NCBI RefSeq assembly: GCF_014650895.1
Contig: NZ_BMVV01000005.1
Coordinates: forward strand, 186,001-250,000
Direction of reading: 5' to 3'
DNA length: 64,000 nt
From: Streptomyces omiyaensis
GTDB taxonomy: Bacteria; Actinomycetota; Actinomycetes; Streptomycetales; Streptomycetaceae
Shown: positions 50,026 to 58,614 of the stretch, one piece after another
Layout: each line of letters begins with the position of its first letter
How positions within the stretch are numbered: the first letter of the stretch is position 1
Notes under the pieces: model-generated
What the model was told of the DNA's origin: nothing
The model's input: the letters and a program-made list of their open reading frames with translations, nothing else
The model's database searches: none
Made by a program: the position numbers and the translations under genes

Positions 50026-50873
50026 GCGGCCGGGACGAGCGAGAGGAAGTGGCGCAGGTAGCGCGGGTGGGTCCGGCGGAGCGAGAGCAGCACGTAGAGG
50101 TCGGCGACGCCGAACTCGGGGTCGTGGGCGGGCGCGCCGCAGACCCAGGCGCCGAGCCGGATGTACCCCCGGAGCAGGGCGGGGAGCTCGGTGCGGCCCT
50201 CGGGGCGGCGGACGGCGTCGGCGTTCCACAGCTTGTGCGGGGTGACCCAGTACTCCTCGGGGGCGAGGTGCCTGGCCTTGACGGTGTCCCAGGTGGCGGC
50301 GGCGAGCGCGCCGCCGTCGGCGAGCGGGACGGAGCAGCAGCCGGCCAGCCACTCGTGGCCGGTGCGGGTCATGTAGCGGGCGAGGCCGGCCCAGATGAGG
50401 GCGATGACGGCGCCGTTGCGGTGGGCGGGGTGGACGCAGGAGCGGCCGACCTCGACGAGGTCGTGGCGGAGGGGGGCGAGCCGGGTGAGGTCGAACTCGG
50501 TCTCGGAGTAGAGGCGCCCGGCGGCGGCGGCCCGCTCGGGCGGCAGGATCCGGTAGGTGCCGACGACCTCGCCGGTGGTCTCCTCGCGGACCAGGAGGTG
50601 GTCGCAGTGGGCGTCGAAGGCGTCGGTGTCGAGGCCCGGCTCCGGTCCGTCGAGCCGGGCGCCCATCTCTCCGGCGAAGACCAGGTGGCGCAGGCGCTGG
50701 GCGGCGCGGACCTCGTCCCGGTCGCGGGCGAGCCCCACGACGTAGCGGGGCTCGGGTCCCGGACCGCGGTCCGGACCGGGCTGCGCGGGCAGACCCACGG
50801 CGGGCAGGATCCCGGCCGGCACGGGGACGGCCGGGGCGAGGGAGTCGGCGAGCGCGGGCGAGGGTGCGGGCAT
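50022..50873 (-). CDS. olsB: GNAT-type N-acyltransferase, OlsB-like
   Basis: Protein of 283 residues with the acetyltransferase fold found in OlsB, which acylates ornithine with a 3-hydroxy fatty acid. Visible motifs are RLRHLVFAGEMGARLD, DHLLVREETTGEVVGTYRIL and EVGRSCVHPAHRNGAVI. The N-terminal 45 residues are Pro/Ala-rich. It is coupled to the acyltransferase downstream. Ornithine lipids are phosphorus-free membrane lipids of phosphate-poor growth. The OlsB assignment is inference from the pair. Confidence 0.8.
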   Translation of the reverse strand: MPAPSPALADSLAPAVPVPAGILPAVGLPAQPGPDRGPGPEPRYVVGLARDRDEVRAAQRLRHLVFAGEMGARLDGPEPGLDTDAFDAHCDHLLVREETTGEVVGTYRILPPERAAAAGRLYSETEFDLTRLAPLRHDLVEVGRSCVHPAHRNGAVIALIWAGLARYMTRTGHEWLAGCCSVPLADGGALAAATWDTVKARHLAPEEYWVTPHKLWNADAVRRPEGRTELPALLRGYIRLGAWVCGAPAHDPEFGVADLYVLLSLRRTHPRYLRHFLSLVPAA

Positions 50874-51070
50874 GGCGGTGTCCTCCGGCGTACGGAAGGT
50901 GAAGGGTCGGCACCGGTCCGCGAGCGGTGCGGGCCGGCCCCTCGTTTCTTCCGCCGCCGGCTGGATTCGACATGACCGTCCGGGGGATCGCGGGTGTGGG
51001 AAGGCTGAATGCTGCGCGGCGCCCCTCGGGGCGCCGCGCGGAGGACCTGCGGCACGCCGCGCGGGCGGGC

Positions 51071-52321
51071 CTACTCGGCCAGGGAGTCCGTGATGGCCTC
51101 CGAGGCCTTGGTGGCCGCCTTCTTGGCGTTCTCGCCCTCCAGGACGGCGGTCATGAAGGGCTTGATCGGGTTGTCGGCCTCGACGTCGGCCCACTGCGGG
51201 GAGTTGGGGGTGGCGCGGCCGTTGGCGGCGCCCGCGGCCATGGCCGCGGTGGCCTCCTCGCCGGAGACGACGGAGGCGAGGCCCTTCTTGTTGGGCACGT
51301 AGCCCATGGACCGGGCGAGGTCCGTCTGCCACTTCTCGCCCGCCAGCGCCTTGACGACGTCGAGGGCGGCGCCGCGGTCGGGCGCGTTCTCCGGGATGAT
51401 CAGGTCGGAGCCGCCGGTGAAGACCGCGCAGGGGGTGCCGGCCTTCTTGCCGGGGATGGGGAAGTAGCCGAGCTTGTCCTTCAGGGCGGGGTTGGCCTTG
51501 AGGATCGCGGAGACGGCGCTGGGCACCGCGACGATCTGGGCGACGTCGCCGCGGGCGAAGACCTCGGCCTGCGGCGGGTTCTGCTCGTCGGCGTTCTTCG
51601 GGCCGGAACCGAGCGACTGGAGCTCCTTGTAGAACTCCATGCCGCGCAGCGCCTCGGGGGAGTCGAGCGTGCCGGTCCACTGGCCGCCCTTGTCGACGGC
51701 GAGCTCGCCGCCCTCGTCCCAGATGAATCCGGCGAGGGTGTACCAGTCCTGGCCGGCCAGGTAGATGCCCTGGGAGCCCTGGCGGTTGAGCTTCTCGGTG
51801 GCGGCGAGCCACTCCGCGCGCGTGGCGGGCGGCTCGGTGACGCCGGCCTGGGTGAAGAGGTCCTTGTTGTAGATCACGATGCGGTTGGCGGCGTACCAGG
51901 GGATGCCGTACTGGGAGCCGCCGACGCTGCCGGGCTCGGCGAGACCGGGCAGCCAGTCCTCGCTGCCGAGGTCGCGGACGGACTCCAGGGTGAGGTCGAA
52001 GAGGCGGTCGGTGTCGGCGTACTGGGCGACCTGGGTGTTGCCGACCTCGATGACGTCCGGACCGCCGCCGCCCTTGATGGCCTCGGTGACCTTCTTGCCG
52101 ATGCCGGTCCAGTCCTGGATGGTGACGTTGAGCTCGACGTCGTCGTGCTCGTCCTCGTAGGCCGTGGTGAAGCGCTTGAGGAAGTCCTCGCTGACGCTGT
52201 CCCGCATGAGCCATATGTCGACCGTCCGGGTGTCGCCCCCCGTACCGGGCAACAGTCCGCAGCCCGCCAGGGCGAGTGCGGTGGCGGCAGCCAGCGGGCA
52301 TGCGAGCAAGCGGTTCTTCAC
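51071..52321 (-). CDS. Orphan sugar ABC transporter solute-binding lipoprotein
   Basis: Lipoprotein of 416 residues. The signal is VKNRLLACPLAAATALALAGC, with lipobox LAGC, followed by a family 1 sugar-binding protein (VDIWLMRDSVSEDFLKRF, GQDWYTLAGFIWDE and GGSDLIIPENAPDR). No permease or ATPase gene is adjacent; the gene stands alone, so it must dock on a transporter encoded elsewhere. The GTG at 52321 has AAGGTG upstream; a GTG at 52330 is a possible alternative. Twin palindromes resembling DasR/GntR sites lie about 100 bases upstream. Confidence 0.88.
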   Translation of the reverse strand: MKNRLLACPLAAATALALAGCGLLPGTGGDTRTVDIWLMRDSVSEDFLKRFTTAYEDEHDDVELNVTIQDWTGIGKKVTEAIKGGGGPDVIEVGNTQVAQYADTDRLFDLTLESVRDLGSEDWLPGLAEPGSVGGSQYGIPWYAANRIVIYNKDLFTQAGVTEPPATRAEWLAATEKLNRQGSQGIYLAGQDWYTLAGFIWDEGGELAVDKGGQWTGTLDSPEALRGMEFYKELQSLGSGPKNADEQNPPQAEVFARGDVAQIVAVPSAVSAILKANPALKDKLGYFPIPGKKAGTPCAVFTGGSDLIIPENAPDRGAALDVVKALAGEKWQTDLARSMGYVPNKKGLASVVSGEEATAAMAAGAANGRATPNSPQWADVEADNPIKPFMTAVLEGENAKKAATKASEAITDSLAE

Positions 52322-52422
52322 GGAGGTCACCTTCGGTTCAGCACACGGCGGTGCGGCATGGGGGGCTGACCCGACGTGGGGGGACCGAACGGGTTGTTCG
52401 CGCGGGTATGTGGCCTGGATTC

Positions 52423-52458
52423 TGGTCTGGACCAACGAAGTGGTCAAGTCCTTGACCA
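52423..52458. promoter_or_regulatory. Twin TGGTC/GACCA palindromes upstream of the orphan binding protein
   Basis: TGGTCTGGACCA (52423-52434) resembles the DasR site core TGGTCTAGACCA. TGGTCAAGTCCTTGACCA (52441-52458) is a perfect 8+2+8 inverted repeat. The two centres are 21 bases apart, two helix turns. They lie upstream of the binding-protein gene and, on the other side, of the dodecin gene. Confidence 0.6.
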
Positions 52459-52608
52459 TCTCGTTCCCGGATCGGGCGGGGCAATCGGCGCGGTTACCCC
52501 CGGGTACGGGCGAAGGGGGCCGGACCGGGCCCGCCGTGTCGCGCGCTCCCCCGGCCTGGGGCACGGTGGAGGGAGCCCATCGAGGGCACCGAGAGGAGTC
52601 CGGCCCCC

Positions 52609-52824
52609 ATGTCGAACCACACCTACCGCGTCACCGAGATCGTCGGCACCTCCACCGAGGGAGTCGACCAGGCCATCCGCAACGGCATCGAGCGCGCCTC
52701 GCAGACCCTGCGGGGCCTCGACTGGTTCGAGGTCACCCAGGTGCGCGGGCACCTGGTCGACGGGCGGATCGAGCACTACCAGGTCGGCCTCAAGGTCGGC
52801 TTCCGGCTGGACGAAGGCGCCTGA
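52609..52824 (+). CDS. Dodecin
   Basis: Small flavin/CoA-binding dodecameric protein of 71 residues. The pattern YRVTEIVGTSTEGVDQAI, LDWFEVTQVRGHL and IEHYQVGLKVGFRLD is the full dodecin fold. It stores or buffers flavins. The ATG at 52609 has GAGGAG upstream with normal spacing. It is divergent from the sugar-binding protein gene, with the palindromes between them, but a link has not been shown. Confidence 0.92.
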   Translation: MSNHTYRVTEIVGTSTEGVDQAIRNGIERASQTLRGLDWFEVTQVRGHLVDGRIEHYQVGLKVGFRLDEGA

Positions 52825-52852
52825 CCGTCCGTACGCCGCGCCCGCGGCCGGA

Positions 52853-53341
52853 TCAGGTCCTGCCCTCGCGCTCCTGGGCCTCCCCCAGCACCTCGGAGGG
52901 GGTGGCCCAGTGCGCGCGGACGACCCGGAAGCCGGCGGCCCGCGCGGCGTCGCAGACGAGCAGGTCGTCGTCGACCAGCATCCGGACCTCCCGGCCGGCC
53001 CCGAGCCGCCGCAGGACCTCCAGCTTGGTGACCCGCGCGGGCCGGAAGTCGCGGTGCCGCCGCATGTGGACCGGCCCCTCCGGCAGCCCCTGGGCGGCCA
53101 GCCAGGCCAGGGTGTCGCGGCGGCAGTGCTCCGGGCGGCCCGTCAGGTAGACCACCTCGCACTCCTCGGCGGCCTCCCGGCACAGGGCGACGCCCTCGTC
53201 GAGCGGCGGGTCGTCGGGGGCCGCCGCGAAGAAGGCGTCCCAGTCCTTCGGGCGGCGCTCCAGGAAGCGCTGGCGGTGGGAGGTCGCGGCGAGCGTGTTG
53301 TCGAGGTCGAAGACGGCCAGCGGCCGGAGGTCACCTGTCAC
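52853..53341 (-). CDS. HAD-family phosphatase-like protein
   Basis: Soluble protein of 162 residues. The HAD nucleophile motif is VFDLDNTLA and the later motifs are YLTGRPEH and LVDDDLLV. The shape is close to the phosphatase part of polynucleotide kinases and other acid-type HADs. The GTG at 53341 has a weak ribosome site. Its stop lies 28 bases from the dodecin stop on the other strand. Its substrate is unknown. Confidence 0.85.
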   Translation of the reverse strand: MTGDLRPLAVFDLDNTLAATSHRQRFLERRPKDWDAFFAAAPDDPPLDEGVALCREAAEECEVVYLTGRPEHCRRDTLAWLAAQGLPEGPVHMRRHRDFRPARVTKLEVLRRLGAGREVRMLVDDDLLVCDAARAAGFRVVRAHWATPSEVLGEAQEREGRT

Positions 53342-53453
53342 ACGGCCAGCCTAGGAGCCGCCGCCGACAGCCCGGGACGGCCCCGCCGTCCGCGCCGCGT
53401 CGTCCGCGCCCCGGGGAGACGCGGCCCGGCGGGCGCGGCGCGCGGGCCACGGG

Positions 53454-54179
53454 TCAGAGGCCGAGGTACGCCTCCCGGACCGCCGGGTGGGCGCGGATCT
53501 CGGCCGGCGTCCCCTCGGCGAGGACCTCGCCGAGGTCGAGCACGACGACCCGCGAGCACAGCTCCCCCACGAAGGCCACGTCGTGCTCGACGAGCAGCAC
53601 CGCGCACCCCTCCCCCGCCGCCCGGCGGACGACGGAGGCGAGCCGGCCGCGCTCCTCGGCGGTCGTCCCGGAGGCGGGCTCGTCCAGGAGCAGGACCCGG
53701 GGCGGGTCGGCCAGCGCGCGGGCCAGCTCGGCCATCCGGGCCTGTCCGACGGGCAGGGCGCCCGCGTACGCGCCGCCGAGCGCGTCGATCCCGCACGACG
53801 CCAGAACGGCGGCGGCCCGCTCCCGGTGCCCGCGCGCCGCCGGGCGGAGCCCGCCGCGCCACTCCCGCGCCACGACGAGGTTGTCCTCGACGGTCAGCTG
53901 GCCGAAGAGCTGCCGGCGCTGGAAGGTGCGGCGGATCCCGTGCCGGGCCCGCCAGGCCGGGGAGCGGCGGGAGATGTCCGCCCCGTCGTACGCGACGGTC
54001 CCCGCGTCCGGCCGCCGCATCCCCGACAGGACGTCGAAGAGCGTCGTCTTGCCCGCCCCGTTCGGTCCGATGAGGCCGCAGATCTCGCCGGGGCCCACGG
54101 AGACGGTGACGCCGCGCAGGGCGTGGACGCCGCCGAAGCGGACGTCGACGCCGGCGGCGCGCAGCAGCGGCTGGTTCAT
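53454..54179 (-). CDS. livG: Branched-chain amino acid-type ABC ATPase (LivG-like)
   Basis: ATPase of 241 residues. Walker A GPNGAGKTT, the LivG-typical segment GIRRTFQRRQLF, Walker B LLLDEPASG and the switch histidine in VEHDVAF are all present; the signature motif is degenerate (LPVGQAR). It overlaps the stop of the fused LivHMF gene (ATGA). It forms the second ATPase of a liv-type importer whose other ATPase is fused to the permeases. The true solute may be an amino acid, urea or an amide. Confidence 0.9.
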   Translation of the reverse strand: MNQPLLRAAGVDVRFGGVHALRGVTVSVGPGEICGLIGPNGAGKTTLFDVLSGMRRPDAGTVAYDGADISRRSPAWRARHGIRRTFQRRQLFGQLTVEDNLVVAREWRGGLRPAARGHRERAAAVLASCGIDALGGAYAGALPVGQARMAELARALADPPRVLLLDEPASGTTAEERGRLASVVRRAAGEGCAVLLVEHDVAFVGELCSRVVVLDLGEVLAEGTPAEIRAHPAVREAYLGL

Positions 54180-57112
54180 CGGCGGACTCCCGTCCCCAGG
54201 TAGGCCTCGGCGAGCCGGTCCCGGTCGGCCTCGGACCGGGGCCCGGACCAGACGACCTCGCCCTGCGCGAGGCAGGCGACGGTGTCGGCGACGCCGAGCG
54301 CCTCGGCCGCCCGCTCCTCGGCGAGCACCAGCGCGGTGCCCTGGTCGCGGAGTTCGGTCAGCAGCCGGAAGACCTCCTCGACGACGCGCGGAGCGAGTCC
54401 GAGGGACGGCTCGTCGGCGACGAGGACGGCCGGCGGCCGCTGGAGGAGCGGGGCGAGGGCGAGGAGCTGCTGCTCGCCGCCCGACAGGGCCCCGGCGGGG
54501 ACCGGACGGCGGGCGGCGAGCGCGGGGAACCGCGCGTACACGGCGTCGCGGTCGTCGGCGGCGGCCAGCTGGAGGGCGAGGTTCTCCTCGACGGAGAGCC
54601 CGGCGAAGATCCCCCGCCCCTCGGGGGCCAGCCGGACCCCGCGGCGCGCCCGGGCGACCGCCCCGTCGCGGCCGGCGTCCTCGCCGCGCACCCGCACGAG
54701 GCCGCCGGTCGGGCGCAGCAGTCCGGCCGCCACCCGGCAGAGGGTGGACTTCCCGGCCCCGTTGGGCCCGAGCAGCAGGACCACCTCGCCGCCGCGCACC
54801 GCCAGGTCCACGCCGCGCAGCACGGGCGCACCGGCGTACCCGGCGTGCACACCGGCGAGTTCGAGCGCGTGCGGCTGCCCGTCCGAGACGCCGTCGCCCC
54901 TGACCCCGCCGCCGGGCCCCGGCGCGGCGGCGCGGGCGGCGCACGCCGCCGGGTACGGGGCGGCGGGGGCCGCTCCCGCGCCCGGGGCGCGGAGCTCCTC
55001 CGGCCGCCGGGGCCCCGGCGGGGCCTTCCGCGGGGCGTCCGGCGCGGTTGCCGGCGGATCCTGCCGCGCCCCCTCCGGCGGGTCCCGCCGGGCCGGGGCC
55101 CGTGGGGCCTGCCCTGCCGGTGCCGGCGGGGCCTGCCGGTCCGGCAGCGGCGGCTCCTGGCGTCCCGGCTCCGGCGGGGTCCGCCCCGTGCCGGCCGCCC
55201 GGGCCGCGGCGCGGCGGGCCGCGCGCCTCGACGGCAACGCGGCGCAGTATCCGTCCGGGTCGTTCGCGAGCGCGAGGCCCGCCAGGCCGAAGAGGATCAC
55301 CGGCAGGTGCGCGGACTCCGTGACGTACTGGGCCATCAGGTGCGGGACCACCGCGAAGACCAGCCCCGCCACCACCGCGAACTGCGGCCTGCGGACCCCC
55401 GCCGCGACCACGACCGCCAGCCACACCAGGCCCGTCATCGCGGTGAAGTCCGTCGCCGTGATGCGGGTGTTGTACGAGGCGTGGAGCACCCCGCCGAAGC
55501 CGGCGAGGCCCGCCGACACCGTGAACAGCAGGAGCTTCGTCCGGACCACCGACACGCCCGACGCGGCGGCGGCCTCGGGGGCGGAGCGGACGGCGAGCGC
55601 GGCCCGGCCCCAGCGGGAGCCGCGCAGCCGGGTCAGCAGCGCGACGAGGGCCGCGCTGAGCAGCACCAGGGCGAGGCCCAGCGCCCGGTCGTCGCCCAGG
55701 TCCACCGGACCGGCGACCGGCCGCGGCAGCTCCCAGCCGGTGTCGCCGTTGCGCAGCCATCCGATCTGGAAGAGCACCTGGTCCGCGAGGAAGGCGAGCG
55801 CGAGGGTGGCCAGGGCCAGCGATCGGCCGCCGAGCCGCAGGGCGGGCAGCGCGACCAGCGCGCCGAGCAGGGCGGCGGCGGCCGTGCCCGCGGCCGCGGC
55901 GGCGGCGAAGGGCCAGCCGTGGCTGATCAGCAGGCCCGCGACGAGGGCCGCGCCGGTCACGAAGGTCGCCTGGGCCAGCGACACCATCGCACCGAGGCCG
56001 GTGACCACCGTGAAGGACATGAACACGATTCCGATCGCGAGTCCTTGGGCCAGGATCCCGCTCCAGAAGGGCGTGGTGACGGTGTAGAAGGCCGCGCCGA
56101 GCAGGACGGCGGCGGCCGACCACGCGCCCCAGCGGCGGGCCCGTCCCCGGCCGGCGAGGTGGTCGGCCGGAGGCGGGTCCGCCGCCGCCGTGCCCGCGCC
56201 GCGGCGGCGGCGCACCAGGACGACGAGGCCGGCGAAGAGGACGAGGAACGGCACGGCGGTGCGCAGTCCGGTGATGTCGTCGGTGAAGGACGCGTATCCC
56301 GCCACCAGGTTCTGCAGCACGCCGAGTCCGAGCCCGCCCGCGAAGGCGAGCGGCACCGACACGAAGCGCCCGAGGACCGCCGCGGTGGCCGAGACGAAGA
56401 GGAACAGCGTGTAGTCGTGCGCGGAGAGCCCGAGGAGCGGGGTGGCGAGGACTCCGGCGAGTCCGGCGAGACCGGACGACAGCATCCAGGCGATCGAGGA
56501 GAGCCGGTCCGCGTCGATGCCGCGCAGCCCGGTCAGTTCCCGGTCGTCGACCGACGCCCGCAGTTCCAGGCCGAGTCGGGTGCGCCGCAGCAGGATCCAG
56601 AGTCCGGCGGCCACGAGGGCGGTCGCGATCCAGGTGATCAGCTGGTCGGAGTCGATCCCGACGCCGTCGAGCGGCTGCCAGGAGACCGCCGGGCTCGGGC
56701 CAACGCCCGGCAGTCCGAACTGGTTCTCGGCGGGCTGGACGGGGGCGCCCATCCGCTCCAGGAGTTCGACCAGCCAGAGTCCGGCCGCCGGCAGGGCGAC
56801 GAGCAGGCCGATCGTGGCCACGATCTGCGCCGTCTCGCCGACCCCGGCGAGCTTGCGGAACATCAGCCGGTCCAGGCCCCAGCCGAGTGCGGGCGCGCCT
56901 CCGCACACCAGCAGCAGCGCGGTGGGCACGGCCGGCCAGCCGAAGCCGGAGTGGAGTTCGTGGAAGGCCAGCGCGCACAGGTAGGCGGTGGCCCCGTGGG
57001 CGAAGTTGAAGAGCCCGGAGGCCGAGGAGGAGAGGACGAGGCCGGTCGCGAGCAGCGCGTAGAGCGCGCCCGACACCAGTCCGCTCAGGACGAAGCCCAG
57101 CAGGTCACCCAC
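54176..57112 (-). CDS. LivH-LivM-LivF fused permease-ATPase
   Basis: One open frame of 978 residues holds three subunits normally separate. Residues 1-302 are LivH-like with LFNFAHGATAYL; 330-620 are LivM-like with MVSLAQATFVTGAA; 622-742 are a Pro/Ala/Arg-rich linker; 745-978 are LivF with Walker A LGPNGAGKS (781-789) and LSGGEQQLL. No stop or frame change occurs, and the linker has the same high GC as its neighbours. The fused protein would carry both membrane parts and one ATPase, with LivG as its partner. LivHM fusions are known; the added LivF is unusual. Confidence 0.9.
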   Translation of the reverse strand: MGDLLGFVLSGLVSGALYALLATGLVLSSSASGLFNFAHGATAYLCALAFHELHSGFGWPAVPTALLLVCGGAPALGWGLDRLMFRKLAGVGETAQIVATIGLLVALPAAGLWLVELLERMGAPVQPAENQFGLPGVGPSPAVSWQPLDGVGIDSDQLITWIATALVAAGLWILLRRTRLGLELRASVDDRELTGLRGIDADRLSSIAWMLSSGLAGLAGVLATPLLGLSAHDYTLFLFVSATAAVLGRFVSVPLAFAGGLGLGVLQNLVAGYASFTDDITGLRTAVPFLVLFAGLVVLVRRRRGAGTAAADPPPADHLAGRGRARRWGAWSAAAVLLGAAFYTVTTPFWSGILAQGLAIGIVFMSFTVVTGLGAMVSLAQATFVTGAALVAGLLISHGWPFAAAAAAGTAAAALLGALVALPALRLGGRSLALATLALAFLADQVLFQIGWLRNGDTGWELPRPVAGPVDLGDDRALGLALVLLSAALVALLTRLRGSRWGRAALAVRSAPEAAAASGVSVVRTKLLLFTVSAGLAGFGGVLHASYNTRITATDFTAMTGLVWLAVVVAAGVRRPQFAVVAGLVFAVVPHLMAQYVTESAHLPVILFGLAGLALANDPDGYCAALPSRRAARRAAARAAGTGRTPPEPGRQEPPLPDRQAPPAPAGQAPRAPARRDPPEGARQDPPATAPDAPRKAPPGPRRPEELRAPGAGAAPAAPYPAACAARAAAPGPGGGVRGDGVSDGQPHALELAGVHAGYAGAPVLRGVDLAVRGGEVVLLLGPNGAGKSTLCRVAAGLLRPTGGLVRVRGEDAGRDGAVARARRGVRLAPEGRGIFAGLSVEENLALQLAAADDRDAVYARFPALAARRPVPAGALSGGEQQLLALAPLLQRPPAVLVADEPSLGLAPRVVEEVFRLLTELRDQGTALVLAEERAAEALGVADTVACLAQGEVVWSGPRSEADRDRLAEAYLGTGVRR

Positions 57113-57124
57113 GGGGCGCGCCCC

Positions 57125-58372
57125 TCAGCCGAAGGGGATCGGCGGATGGCACCGGAAGGGCACCGCCACCTCGTACCGGCCGTCCTTCAGGCGGACGAGC
57201 GCCCCGCAGCCGAAGCTCTCCTTCTGCCCCTTGGGCTCGGCGCGGTCGCCCACCAGGGTCCCGGTGTCGGAGAACCCGTCGGCGGCCTTCTGGAAGGACT
57301 CCACGGTGAGGTCCTCGCCGGCCCTCTCGGCGATGGAGAGGAAGAGGTCGGCGCTCATGTAGCCGGTCATCATGTGCATGTTGAGGGGTACGTCCCGGCC
57401 TCCGGCGGCCTTCTTGACGTCCTCCTTGAACTGGCGCATGGCGGGACCGTCCGACTCGAAGGGCTGGAACTGGAGCAGGACGTACACCCCGTCGAGGGCC
57501 TGCTTCGTCGCGTCCTTCGCGAGCAGTCCGGGGTCGTAGTCCGTCGGGTCGGAGAGGATCCCGCGGTAGCCGGAGCGCTTGAGGGCGGTGAAGAGGCCGA
57601 TGTTGTACGGCGTCTGCATCACGGAGATCACGGCGTCGGGCGCGCCGCCGCCGGGGCCCGAGCGGAGGATCTCCTTCGTGTACGCCGACCAGTCGCTGGG
57701 CATCGAGGTCGCCGGGACGACGGCCTTGGCGTACGGGACCTGGAAGCCGGCCGCCTTGAAGCCCTGGGTGAAGGTGCGGATGCCGAACTTGCCGGCGTCG
57801 TTGTCGCCGGCGATCAGCGCGACCGACCTGCCGCGGGCGCCGCCGAGGACGGAGGCGAGGCTCTCGGGCCAGGTCTGGTTGAGGGTGCCGCCGGGCGTCG
57901 GGACGAGGCAGCCGTTGAAGCCGTAGATGTGGCGGGGCCCGCAGAAGGAGGGGAGCGTGCCCCAGCCCACCGTGGGCACCTTCTGGGAGTCGAGGAAGTC
58001 GGCCCCGGCGAAGGTGACCGAGCTCATGGGCGAGACGGCGAAGACCTTCTCCTGCTGGACGAGCTTGCGGGCCGCGGCCAGGTTCCTGGAGGGGTCCTGG
58101 CCGTCGTCCTCGGCGCCCAGGTACTCGATCCTCCGGCCGTTGATCCCGCCTTCGGCGTTGGCCCGGTCGTAGCGGGCCCGGGCGCCGAGGTCGGTGTCCT
58201 TCTTGGAGTAGCCGCTGGCGGTCGTCATGGAGACGATGCCGCCGACCTTGACGGTGTCGGCGGTGACCCCGCGCACGGAGGAAGGGGTACCGCCGCCGCC
58301 GGAAGCGGAGTTGCAGGCGGTGGCGAGGAGCAGGGCGAACACGGCGGCGACGGCGCGCGACGGTCGAGGCAC
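57125..58372 (-). CDS. Liv-type ABC transporter substrate-binding lipoprotein
   Basis: Binding protein of 415 residues from the GTG at 58372, which has GGAGGG seven bases upstream; an ATG at 58387 lacks a ribosome site. The signal is followed by a lipobox (LLLATAC). The mature protein has the Leu/Ile/Val-binding type fold, with GGIVSMTTASGYS, GINGRRIEYL and ALIAGDNDAGKFGI. It heads the operon with the fused LivHMF and LivG. Two TGACG-N3-CGTCA sites lie 40-75 bases upstream. Confidence 0.9.
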   Translation of the reverse strand: MPRPSRAVAAVFALLLATACNSASGGGGTPSSVRGVTADTVKVGGIVSMTTASGYSKKDTDLGARARYDRANAEGGINGRRIEYLGAEDDGQDPSRNLAAARKLVQQEKVFAVSPMSSVTFAGADFLDSQKVPTVGWGTLPSFCGPRHIYGFNGCLVPTPGGTLNQTWPESLASVLGGARGRSVALIAGDNDAGKFGIRTFTQGFKAAGFQVPYAKAVVPATSMPSDWSAYTKEILRSGPGGGAPDAVISVMQTPYNIGLFTALKRSGYRGILSDPTDYDPGLLAKDATKQALDGVYVLLQFQPFESDGPAMRQFKEDVKKAAGGRDVPLNMHMMTGYMSADLFLSIAERAGEDLTVESFQKAADGFSDTGTLVGDRAEPKGQKESFGCGALVRLKDGRYEVAVPFRCHPPIPFG

Positions 58373-58413
58373 GGGCGATCCCTCCATCGGGTGACGGCAT
58401 TCTGTGACCGACC

Positions 58414-58444
58414 TGACGAACCGTCAATAACTGACGCTTCGTCA
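58414..58444. promoter_or_regulatory. Two TGACG-N3-CGTCA inverted repeats
   Basis: TGACGAACCGTCA (58414-58426) and TGACGCTTCGTCA (58432-58444) are perfect 5-bp inverted repeats with 3-base spacers, centres 18 bases apart. They precede the liv-type operon and look like operators for a TetR-type repressor, which is not next to the operon. Confidence 0.7.
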
Positions 58445-58598
58445 ATTCGCGAACCCGGAAGTCATCCGGAGATCCCCGGGAACCTCCCCGCACACCCCGG
58501 CGCGCCGCGCCCCGCCACCTCCCGGCCGCCGTCCGCGCACGCCGCGGGACACGCCGGAACCCGGGGACGGCGCCCCCGACCTGCGACGAAACCGATAT

Positions 58599-58611
58599 TG
58601 GATAAAATCCA
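58599..58611 (+). promoter_or_regulatory. Leaderless-type promoter of the UvrA-like gene
   Basis: TAAAAT (58603-58608) is a close match to a -10 element and lies 6 bases before the ATG, so transcription should start at or near the start codon. It is embedded in TGGATAAAATCCA, a perfect 5+3+5 inverted repeat that may be a repressor site. No ribosome site is present. Confidence 0.6.
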
Positions 58612-58614
58612 CGC

